Source of the DNA: an uncultured Roseateles sp.
GTDB taxonomy: Bacteria; Pseudomonadota; Gammaproteobacteria; Burkholderiales; Burkholderiaceae
Assembly: GCA_946480605.1 (NCBI GenBank)
Contig: CAMLKW010000129.1
Span: 1 to 12,335, forward strand
Direction: 5' to 3'
DNA: 12,335 nt
The notes under the pieces: generated by a model
Told to the model about the DNA's origin: nothing
The model's database searches: none
What the model saw: the letters and a program-made list of their open reading frames with translations, nothing else
Program-made: the position numbers and the translations under genes
Shown here: positions 6,389-12,335 of the stretch, one piece after another
How positions within the stretch are numbered: the stretch's first letter is position 1
Layout of the letters: every line of letters begins with the position of its first letter

Positions 6389-7772
6389 GGGCGCGGATGT
6401 AGGCCTTCACCTGGGCCACGTCGGCGGGCATGACCTTCACGCGCTTGGGCAGGTCCTCGATGCCTTCCAGCGCCGCGGGCCGCGGCGGCTCGGTGCCCAG
6501 GGCCTCCACGATGGTGGAGGCGAACTTGGCCGGCAGCGCCGTCTCCAGCACCAGCATGGTCGTGCCGGGCTCGTGTCTCTCCAGCGCCACCTTGAGGCCG
6601 TCGGCCGTGTGCGGGTCGATGACGATGCCGTGCTCGGCATGGCAGCGGCGGATGGTGGCCACGCGGTCGGCGTGCGTGCTGCGGCCGGACGTGAAGCCAA
6701 AACCCGCGATGTCGGCATGCTCGCTGGCCGCCAACTCGAACTGCGGCGCGGTGAAGTGCGCCTTCACGCGCGCGCCGTCGCGGCCCAGCAGGTCGAACAC
6801 GAAGCGCTCGAAGTTGCTGGCCTTGGAGATGTCCATCGACGGGCTCGACGTCTCGTGCGTGTCGGCCGTGCCGCGCGGGCGGTAGGCGCCGGTGCGGAAG
6901 AACTCGTCGAGCACGTCGTTCTCGTTGGTCGCGACGACCAACTTGGCGATCGGCAGGCCCATCTGGCGCGCCACATGGCCGGCACAGACGTTGCCGAAGT
7001 TGCCCGACGGCACCGTGAAGCTGACCTTCTGGTCGTTGGTCTTCGTGGCCTGGAAGTAGCCGGCGAAGTAGTAGACGACCTGGGCCAGCAGCCGTGCCCA
7101 GTTGATGCTGTTGACCGTGCCGATGCGGTGCTCGCGCTTGAAGGCCAGGTCGTTGGACACGGCCTTGACGATGTCCTGGCAATCGTCGAACACGCCCTCG
7201 ATGGCGATGTTGTGGATGTTGGCGTCCTGCAGGCTGAACATCTGCGCCTGCTGGAACGGGCTCATGCGGCCGTTGGGGCTGAGCATGAAGACCTTGACGC
7301 CCTTCTTGCCGCGCATCGCGTACTCGGCGGCGCTGCCGGTGTCGCCGGAAGTGGCGCCCAGGATGTTCAGCGTCTCGCCGCGGCGGCCCAGCTCGTACTC
7401 GAACAAGGCGCCCAGCAGCTGCATGGCCATGTCCTTGAAGGCCAGCGTCGGGCCGTTGGACAGGCCTTGCAGCGCGATGTGGTCGCCCAGCCAGGTCAGC
7501 GGCGTGATCTGCTCCGTGCCAAAGACCTCGGCCGTGTAGACGCGGCGCGTGATGGCGCGCAGGTCGTCGGCGGGAATGTCGTCGATGTAGAGCGACAGGA
7601 TCTCGAACGCCAGGTCCGCGTAGGCGAGGCCACGCCAGCGCGTCAACGTGGCGGCATCGACCTTCGGATAGGTCTTGGGCAGATACAGGCCGCCATCGGG
7701 CGCCAGGCCTTCCAGCAGGATGTCGGAGAAGCCGCGCTCGGTCTGGTCACCGCGGGTGGAGATGTACTTCAT
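6381..7772 (-). CDS. thrC: Threonine synthase
   Basis: A 463-residue PLP enzyme that converts O-phosphohomoserine to threonine. The N-terminus MKYISTRGD is typical of the long proteobacterial form. The PLP lysine is K113 in SNGPTLAFKDMAMQLLG, and the phosphate-binding and substrate loop GATSGDTGSAAEYAMRG is at 139-155. SPNGRMSPFQQAQMFSLQ (165-182) and SGNFGNVCAGH are further family blocks. Length and motifs are complete. It begins 2 bases after the hom stop, with which it is surely co-transcribed, and overlaps moeA by 8 bases at its end. Phosphohomoserine would come from a homoserine kinase that is not encoded in this window. Confidence 0.98.
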   Translation of the reverse strand: MKYISTRGDQTERGFSDILLEGLAPDGGLYLPKTYPKVDAATLTRWRGLAYADLAFEILSLYIDDIPADDLRAITRRVYTAEVFGTEQITPLTWLGDHIALQGLSNGPTLAFKDMAMQLLGALFEYELGRRGETLNILGATSGDTGSAAEYAMRGKKGVKVFMLSPNGRMSPFQQAQMFSLQDANIHNIAIEGVFDDCQDIVKAVSNDLAFKREHRIGTVNSINWARLLAQVVYYFAGYFQATKTNDQKVSFTVPSGNFGNVCAGHVARQMGLPIAKLVVATNENDVLDEFFRTGAYRPRGTADTHETSSPSMDISKASNFERFVFDLLGRDGARVKAHFTAPQFELAASEHADIAGFGFTSGRSTHADRVATIRRCHAEHGIVIDPHTADGLKVALERHEPGTTMLVLETALPAKFASTIVEALGTEPPRPAALEGIEDLPKRVKVMPADVAQVKAYIRAHV

Positions 7773-7774
7773 GT

Positions 7775-9094
7775 TCAGGCCAGTTCTTCCTTGCGCAGCT
7801 TGACGATGGGCGCGAGCACGGTGGGCAGGCCCTGCATCTTGGCCAGCGCCTCGTTCATGCGGCCTTCGACGGTGTCGTGCGTCAGGATGATGAGGTCGGT
7901 CTGACGCTCGCCTTCGGCGGACTCGCGCTGCAGCACGGCGTCGATGGAGATGTCGTGCTCGGCCAGGATGGTGGTGATGCGCGACAGCACGCCGGCCTGG
8001 TCCGCGACGACCAGGCGCAGGTAGAAGGCGGTGTTCACGTCGGCCATGGGCAGCACGGGCGTGTCGCTCATCGCGTCGGGCTGGAAGGCCAGGTGGGGCA
8101 CGCGGTGGTCGGGGTCGGCGGTGGCCAGGCGGGTCACGTCCACCAGGTCGGCGACGACGGCCGACGCGGTCGGCTCGGCGCCGGCGCCCTTGCCGTAGTA
8201 CAGCGTCGTGCCGACGGCATCGGCCTGCACGACGACAGCGTTCATCGCGCCTTCGACATTGGCGATGAGGCGGGTCGCCGGGATCAGCGTGGGGTGCACG
8301 CGCAGCTCGAAGCCGTTCTCACGGCGGCGCGTGATGCCCAGCAGCTTGATGCGGTAGCCGAGCTGCTCGGCGTACTTGATGTCGGTGGCCTGCAGCGCGG
8401 AGATGCCTTCCACGTGCGCCTTGTCGAACTGCACCGGCACGCCGAAGGCGATGGCGCTCATGATGGTCAGCTTGTGGGCCGCGTCCACGCCTTCGATGTC
8501 GAAGGTCGGGTCGCTCTCGGCATAGCCCAGGCGCTGCGCTTCCTTCAGCACGGTGGCGAAGTCCAGGCCCTTGCCGCGCATCTCCGACAGGATGAAGTTG
8601 GTCGTGCCGTTGATGATGCCGGCGATCCACTCGATGCGGTTGGCCGTCAGGCCTTCGCGCAGCGCCTTGATGATGGGGATGCCGCCAGCGACCGCAGCTT
8701 CAAAGGCGACGACGACGCCCTTCTCGCGCGCAGCTTCGAAGATCTCGGTGCCATGCAGCGCCAGCAGTGCCTTGTTGGCCGTGACGACATGTTTGCCGTT
8801 GGCGATCGCCTGCAGCACCAGCGTGCGTGCCGGTTCGATGCCGCCGATCAGCTCAACGACGATGTCGATGGCGGGGTTGTTCACCAGCTCTTGCGCATCA
8901 CCCGTGCAGGGCACGCCGTCGCCGACGATGGCCTGGTAGGCCTTGGCGCGCTCGGCATTGCGGGCGGCCACCATCGCAATCGCTATGCCCCGGCCGGCGC
9001 GGCCGCGAATCTCGGTCTGGTTGCGCTGCAGGACGTTGAAGGTGCCGGCACCGACGGTGCCGAGGCCGATCAGGCCGACTTGGATCGCTTTCAT
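7775..9094 (-). CDS. hom: Homoserine dehydrogenase (monofunctional, ACT-domain form)
   Basis: A 439-residue enzyme that reduces aspartate semialdehyde to homoserine for threonine and methionine synthesis. Domains in order are an NAD(P)-binding Rossmann fold with VGLIGLGTVGAGT at 6-18 and ANGKHVVTANKALLA at 98-112; a catalytic domain with FEAAVAGGIPII (131-142), AGIINGTTNFIL (158-169), GYAESDPTFDIEG (190-202) and DAAHKL with K208 (204-209); and a C-terminal ACT domain at about 357-430 (FYLRLVVADQAGVLSRI), the usual site of threonine feedback. No aspartokinase is fused. The ATG matches the family N-terminus MKAIQVGLIG; the frame stays open upstream to 9520 only as a shadow of alaA. It lies 26 bases after the alaA-type gene and 2 bases before thrC. 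Confidence 0.97.
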   Translation of the reverse strand: MKAIQVGLIGLGTVGAGTFNVLQRNQTEIRGRAGRGIAIAMVAARNAERAKAYQAIVGDGVPCTGDAQELVNNPAIDIVVELIGGIEPARTLVLQAIANGKHVVTANKALLALHGTEIFEAAREKGVVVAFEAAVAGGIPIIKALREGLTANRIEWIAGIINGTTNFILSEMRGKGLDFATVLKEAQRLGYAESDPTFDIEGVDAAHKLTIMSAIAFGVPVQFDKAHVEGISALQATDIKYAEQLGYRIKLLGITRRRENGFELRVHPTLIPATRLIANVEGAMNAVVVQADAVGTTLYYGKGAGAEPTASAVVADLVDVTRLATADPDHRVPHLAFQPDAMSDTPVLPMADVNTAFYLRLVVADQAGVLSRITTILAEHDISIDAVLQRESAEGERQTDLIILTHDTVEGRMNEALAKMQGLPTVLAPIVKLRKEELA

Positions 9095-9120
9095 TGCAGG
9101 GCTCTCAGGACAACGGGAAA

Positions 9121-10347
9121 TCAGGCGGAGTGGCGGCGGCGATAGCCAGCCAGGAAACGTTCGATGCGGCCGATGGCCTCGCGCAGGTCGTCCACATTGG
9201 GCAGGAAGACGAGGCGGAAATGGTCGTGTTCCGGCCAGTTGAAGCCGGTGCCCTGGACGATGAGCACCTTCTCGTCGGCCAGCAGCTCGTAGGCGAACTG
9301 CTGGTCGTCGGCGATGGGATAGACCTTGGGGTCCAGCTTCGGAAACATGTAGAGCGCGGCCTTCGGCTTGACGACGCTGACCCCCGGGATCTGCGACAGC
9401 AGCTCGTAGGCCAGGTCGCGCTGGCGGCACAGGCGGCCGGTGGGCGCGACGAGGTCGTCGATGCTCTGGTAACCGCCCAGGGCGGTCTGGATGGCCAATT
9501 GCCCCGGCGTGTTGGAGCACAACCGCAGCGAGGCCAGCATGTTCAGGCCCTCGATGTAGTCGCGGGCGTGGCGCTTCTCGCCGCTGACGACCATCCAGCC
9601 GGCCCGGTAGCCGCAGCTGCGGTAATTCTTGGACAGGCCGTTGAAGGTGATGAACAGCACGTCGTCGGCCAGCGAAGCCATTGCCGTGTGCATGTTGCCG
9701 TCGTACAGCGTCTTGTCATAGATCTCGTCGGCGAAGACGACGAGTTGATGCTTGCGGGCCAGCTCGATGATGCCCAGCAGCAGGTCGTTGGGATACAGCG
9801 CGCCGGTCGGGTTGTTCGGGTTGCAGACCATGATGCCGCGGGTGCGATCGGTGATCTTGCTCTCGATGTCGGCCAGGTCGGGCAGCCAGCCGGCGCCCTC
9901 GTCGCAGCGGTAGTGCACCGGGCGGCCACCGGACAGGCCGACGACCGCCGTGTAGAGCGGGAAGTCCGGCGCCGGGATCAGGATCTCGTCGCCGTCGTTG
10001 ACCAGCGCGTTGATGGCCATCTGGATCAGCTCGGACGCGCCGTTGCCGAGGTACACGTCATCGACGGTGACGCCCTTGACGCCCTTCTGCTGCATGTAGT
10101 GCACCACCGCCTTGCGCGGCGCGAACAGGCCCTTGCTGTCGGTGTAGCCGCCGGCGTCGCCGAGGTTGCGGATCATGTCCTGCACGATCTCGTCCGGCGG
10201 CGTCAGGCCGAAAACGGCGGTGTTGCCGATGTTCAGCTTGATGATCTTCTGGCCCTCTTCCTCCATCTGCCGGGCCTTGTCCAGCACCGGGCCACGGATG
10301 TCGTAGCTGACGCTGGCGAGCTTGCTGGACTTGGCGATGGGCTTCAA
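9121..10347 (-). CDS. alaA: Alanine aminotransferase, AlaA/YfbQ type (probable TTG start)
   Basis: A 408-residue fold-type I PLP aminotransferase that matches E. coli AlaA (405 residues) through its whole length from memory. AlaA makes alanine from pyruvate and glutamate. Blocks are KPIAKSSKLASVSYDIRGP at the N-terminus, KLNIGN (37-42), GNGASELI (101-108), CNPNNPTGA (175-183), FADEIYDK (205-212) and FNGLSKNYR, with K240 as the PLP lysine. R378 in HFRLVFLP is the expected carboxylate-binding arginine. The start is called as TTG at 10347, because it aligns with the AlaA methionine and has GGAG 6 bases upstream. An ATG at 10422 would add 25 residues with no family resemblance. It is the first gene of the minus-strand operon; alaA ahead of hom-thrC is a common arrangement in Burkholderiales. 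Confidence 0.93.
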   Translation of the reverse strand: MKPIAKSSKLASVSYDIRGPVLDKARQMEEEGQKIIKLNIGNTAVFGLTPPDEIVQDMIRNLGDAGGYTDSKGLFAPRKAVVHYMQQKGVKGVTVDDVYLGNGASELIQMAINALVNDGDEILIPAPDFPLYTAVVGLSGGRPVHYRCDEGAGWLPDLADIESKITDRTRGIMVCNPNNPTGALYPNDLLLGIIELARKHQLVVFADEIYDKTLYDGNMHTAMASLADDVLFITFNGLSKNYRSCGYRAGWMVVSGEKRHARDYIEGLNMLASLRLCSNTPGQLAIQTALGGYQSIDDLVAPTGRLCRQRDLAYELLSQIPGVSVVKPKAALYMFPKLDPKVYPIADDQQFAYELLADEKVLIVQGTGFNWPEHDHFRLVFLPNVDDLREAIGRIERFLAGYRRRHSA

Positions 10348-10470
10348 AAGGGGCTCCGGCGCAGCGTCTGCTGCAGTGCAAAAAGAGGGGCCTCGAAGTT
10401 TAAAGGGCCGGGCACGCGGCATGCCGTTCTGGGCGACACTCGCGCCCGGCTTTCAGCGCCTCTGTTTCAG
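10348..10470. promoter_or_regulatory. Divergent intergenic region upstream of alaA and the Mth938-like gene
   Basis: This 123-base gap should carry promoters for the alaA-hom-thrC-moeA-moaD operon (minus) and the Mth938-like gene (plus). It contains a GGAG ribosome site for alaA at 10354-10357 and a short hairpin GCAGC-GTCT-GCTGC at 10361-10374 just upstream of it. An AT-rich patch (TTTAAA on the minus strand) lies around 10400-10405 in an otherwise GC-rich sequence and could be part of a minus-strand -10, but no good -35 partner was found. No plus-strand promoter or clear ribosome site was recognised. Confidence 0.45.
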
Positions 10471-10845
10471 ATGAAGTTCCAGCTCGACGAGCCGCAAGGC
10501 GGCAACAGCATCTCCCGCCACGACACCCAGGGCGTCTGGGTCAATGGCCAGCTCCACACGGCCAGCGTGCTGGTGCCGTGGAAAGGTGACGTGGTCGCCT
10601 GGGCGCCTTCGCGCTTCGAGGAACTTCAGCCCGCGCATTTCGAAGCAATCCAGGCACTGAAACCCGAGCTGGTGGTCTTTGGCAGCGGTGCACGGCTGCG
10701 TTTCCCGAGCCCGGCGCTGTGGCGCGGGCTGGTCGAGGCGCGCATCGGCTTCGAGGTGATGGACATCGCCGCCGCCTGCCGCACCTACAACGTGCTGGCC
10801 AGCGAAGGCCGCAATGTGCTGGCGGCGCTGCTGATCGAGGGATGA
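10471..10845 (+). CDS. Mth938-like (DUF498/NDUFAF3-type) domain protein
   Basis: A 124-residue small protein of the Mth938-like family, to which the mitochondrial complex I assembly factor NDUFAF3 also belongs. The bacterial function is unknown. Family features are an N-terminal MKFQLDEPQGGNSISRHD, the strand and loop VWVNGQLHTASVLV (22-35), LVVFGSGARLRFP (67-79) and the conserved FEVMDIAAACRTYNVLASEGRNV (94-116), which fits the family pattern of a fixed ACRTYN followed by a glycine-arginine turn. The length is normal. ATG 10471 agrees with the family N-terminus although no Shine-Dalgarno is visible. It is divergent from alaA and upstream of the peroxiredoxin gene, which has its own promoter-like site. 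Confidence 0.9.
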   Translation: MKFQLDEPQGGNSISRHDTQGVWVNGQLHTASVLVPWKGDVVAWAPSRFEELQPAHFEAIQALKPELVVFGSGARLRFPSPALWRGLVEARIGFEVMDIAAACRTYNVLASEGRNVLAALLIEG

Positions 10846-10852
10846 CCTGCCG

Positions 10853-10881
10853 GCCGAAGCGGTGGGGCGAGGCCCTATAAT
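10853..10881 (+). promoter_or_regulatory. Candidate sigma-70 promoter of the peroxiredoxin gene
   Basis: A perfect -10 hexamer TATAAT sits at 10876-10881 in very GC-rich surroundings. The -35 position at 17-base spacing (10853-10858, GCCGAA) is poor, so the promoter may be weak or need an activator. Transcription would begin near 10888, leaving a leader of about 75 bases before the ATG at 10963. Confidence 0.55.
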
Positions 10882-10962
10882 CACTGGCTATTGCTTGCGG
10901 GCGCCCGCGTGACATCGCTCACGAACCGGGGACCCCGTGAGACCAACTTGCCGCACCCCCCA

Positions 10963-11442
10963 ATGACGCCTGCGCTCAACAAACCCCTGCCGGAAATTGA
11001 GGCTCAAGCCACCGGCGGCGTGAAGTTCACCGGCAACGCCTTCCTGGGCAAGTCGGTCGTGCTGTACTTCTATCCGAAGGACAACACGCCGGGTTGTACC
11101 ACCGAAGCGATGCAATTCCGGGATCGCCACAAGGACTTCGTGAAGGCCGGCGCCGTCGTGTTCGGCGTCTCTCGCGACAACATGGCCTCGCACGACAAGT
11201 TCAAGCAGGCACTGGAACTGCCGTTCGAGCTGATTGCCGACACCGAAGAGAAGCTCTGCCACATGTTCGGCGTGGTCAAGAACAAGATCATGTACGGCAA
11301 GAAGGTCAAGGGCATCGAGCGCTCGACCTTTTTGATCAGCCCCTCCGGCGTGCTGGTCGGCGAATGGCGCGGCATCAAGGTCGCCGGCCATGTCGACGAG
11401 GTGCTGAAGGCCGTGAAGGGCCTGAAGAAGGAAGCGGCCTGA
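10963..11442 (+). CDS. bcp: Bcp/PrxQ-type peroxiredoxin lacking the usual second cysteine
   Basis: A 159-residue thiol peroxidase of the Bcp/PrxQ class that reduces hydrogen peroxide and organic hydroperoxides. The peroxidatic site YFYPKDNTPGCTTE (35-48) has C45, with P43/T42 before it and the conserved R120 in GIERSTFLI. In classical Bcp a resolving cysteine sits five residues later; here that position is M50 (PGCTTEAM). The only other cysteine is C99 in EKLCHMFGV, which could resolve the sulfenic acid, or the enzyme may work as a 1-Cys form. The start ATG 10963 gives MTPALNKPLPEIEA, which matches family starts; the frame is open further upstream (to 10891) but that part has no resemblance and overlaps the likely promoter. 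No clear ribosome site is visible. A strong terminator follows about 85 bases downstream. Confidence 0.94.
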   Translation: MTPALNKPLPEIEAQATGGVKFTGNAFLGKSVVLYFYPKDNTPGCTTEAMQFRDRHKDFVKAGAVVFGVSRDNMASHDKFKQALELPFELIADTEEKLCHMFGVVKNKIMYGKKVKGIERSTFLISPSGVLVGEWRGIKVAGHVDEVLKAVKGLKKEAA

Positions 11443-11525
11443 CACGCGTTGCTTCCTGACATCGCGGCTACCCGCGGGATGTGCATAATCAGCCCATGCC
11501 CCGGGTCGAATCCATGTCTCAGATC

Positions 11526-11556
11526 AAAAAGCCGCACTCATCTTGTGCGGCTTTTT
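11526..11556. terminator. Strong intrinsic terminator, bidirectional in form
   Basis: AAAAAGCCGCAC, a 7-base loop TCATCTT, then GTGCGGCTTTTT form a perfect 12-base-pair stem with a T-run on the plus strand and, by symmetry, on the minus strand. It lies about 85 bases after the peroxiredoxin stop and 50 bases before the PhoH start. It most likely ends the peroxiredoxin transcript. Confidence 0.93.
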
Positions 11557-11608
11557 GCTTTCTGGCGCCTGGTGAGCGTGGGGTTCACTTCCCGTCGACA
11601 CGCCGTAC

Positions 11609-12335
11609 ATGCCACTGCCTAAGCCTCCTGCACAACGCGCCAGCCGCCTCGATGCCACTGCTTATTCGGCCAATCTGACCCCCAGCAAACCCCGCGCGAC
11701 ACCCCCGAGCGTCGCGCCCGCGCTGAGTCCGGCGACGCCGGCCGCGCCGCCCTCAGCCGAAGTGCTGCGACTCCCCACTCCCGCCTCCAACCCAGCCGGC
11801 GCCAAGTCGGGCTTGCCCGTCAAGGCGGCGAGCAAAACGCCGGCCAAGACGGCCGCCGCGCCCAAGCGCACGCGCAAGCCGGCCGGCGATCCCAAGCTCT
11901 TCGTCCTCGACACCAACGTGCTGATGCACGACCCGATGTCGCTGTTCCGTTTCGAGGAGCACGACGTCTACCTGCCGATGATCACGCTCGAAGAGCTGGA
12001 CGGGCACAAGAAGGGCATGACCGAAGTCGCCCGCAACGTGCGCCAGGTCAGCCGCGAACTGGACCAGCTCGCCGCCAGCCTGCAGAGCAGCAGCATCGCC
12101 GAGATGGCCAAGGGCCTGCCGCTGGCCGCCACCGGCCACCGCGAGGCCGAGGGCAAGCTGTTCTTCCAGACCGAGCTGATCGACACGCCGCTGCCGCAAG
12201 GCCTGCCGCAGGGCAAGGCGGACAACCAGATCCTGGGCGTCGTCCAGGCGCTGAAGGGCCGCCACCCGGGCCGCGAAGTCGTGCTGGTGTCCAAGGACAT
12301 CAACATGCGCATCAAGGCCCGCGCGCTGGGCCTGC
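11609..12335 (+). CDS. PhoH-family protein with N-terminal PIN domain; 3' end outside the window
   Basis: The first 242 residues of a PIN-PhoH protein, a predicted RNase joined to a PhoH-type ATPase; the ATPase part would lie beyond the window. Residues 1-96 are a Pro/Ala/Lys-rich, probably disordered extension ending in a basic patch (KRTRKP). The PIN nuclease domain starts at 97 with LFVLDTNVLMHDP (D101), then LEELDGHKKG (E128/E129), KADNQILGVVQAL (D205) and VLVSKDINMRIKARALGL (D230), giving the full acidic set expected of an active PIN metal site. ATG 11609 is the first in-frame start after an in-frame TGA at 11573; no Shine-Dalgarno is apparent. The domain pairing is known in Bacillus YlaK/PhoH2-type and many betaproteobacterial proteins; the calling of the PhoH half rests on this PIN type and is inferred. 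Confidence 0.85.
   Translation, partial: MPLPKPPAQRASRLDATAYSANLTPSKPRATPPSVAPALSPATPAAPPSAEVLRLPTPASNPAGAKSGLPVKAASKTPAKTAAAPKRTRKPAGDPKLFVLDTNVLMHDPMSLFRFEEHDVYLPMITLEELDGHKKGMTEVARNVRQVSRELDQLAASLQSSSIAEMAKGLPLAATGHREAEGKLFFQTELIDTPLPQGLPQGKADNQILGVVQALKGRHPGREVVLVSKDINMRIKARALGL

Noticed and set aside
6210..7904. 564-residue plus-strand open frame opposite moeA, thrC and hom
   Set aside because: Translation rich in Val/His/Gly/Arg with no domain; the minus-strand genes are full length and unmistakable.
7877..9145. 422-residue plus-strand open frame opposite hom
   Set aside because: Shadow frame of homoserine dehydrogenase; no recognisable motif.
9095..9520. Upstream extension of homoserine dehydrogenase
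   Set aside because: Sequence before MKAIQVGLIG lies inside alaA in another frame and has no resemblance to the family.
9094..10470. Upstream extension of the Mth938-like frame
   Set aside because: It is antisense to alaA; family similarity starts at the ATG at 10471.
11481..11678. 65-codon plus-strand open frame after bcp
   Set aside because: It reads straight through the intrinsic terminator, has no ribosome site and no family resemblance, and overlaps the PhoH start in another frame.

Overview
The window reads as ordinary chromosome from a GC-rich betaproteobacterium of the order Burkholderiales. The Roseateles/Rubrivivax/Mitsuaria-type lineages are the best guess. This rests on the base composition, the codon usage, and the minus-strand gene order alaA-hom-thrC-moeA-moaD followed by divergent Mth938-like, Bcp-type peroxiredoxin and PIN-PhoH genes. 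No tRNA, rRNA, CRISPR array, insertion sequence or prophage gene was seen. Coding density is very high; the longest gap between genes is about 166 bases.

Left region (1-4922): a polyamine-centred accessory block. On the plus strand lie the C-terminal part of a spermidine synthase (polyamine aminopropyltransferase), an exported FAD-dependent amine-oxidase-like protein with a twin-arginine/lipoprotein-like leader, and a TorT-family periplasmic binding protein. Both junctions are one-base TGATG overlaps. Convergent to them, with stop codons directly abutting, is a minus-strand pair: an AraC-family regulator and SpeD (pyruvoyl S-adenosylmethionine decarboxylase), again joined by a TGATG overlap. 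SpeD would supply the aminopropyl donor used by the synthase. Pairing these with an exported flavin oxidase and a TorT-like sensor, with no TorS, TorR or TorA in view, is the most unusual thing here. A MAPEG-family membrane protein follows, divergent from the araC gene.

Central region (4926-10347): a compact minus-strand operon, transcribed from right to left: alaA-type alanine aminotransferase (probable TTG start), homoserine dehydrogenase, threonine synthase, MoeA and MoaD. It joins threonine synthesis to molybdenum cofactor synthesis, with gaps of 26 and 2 bases and overlaps of 8 and 4 bases. MoaE, which usually follows MoaD, is not present here; the convergent MAPEG gene occupies that place.

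Right region (10348-12335): plus-strand housekeeping genes: an Mth938/DUF498-like protein, a Bcp-type peroxiredoxin that lacks the usual second cysteine and has a perfect TATAAT upstream, a strong intrinsic terminator, and the N-terminal part of a PIN-PhoH protein that runs off the window.
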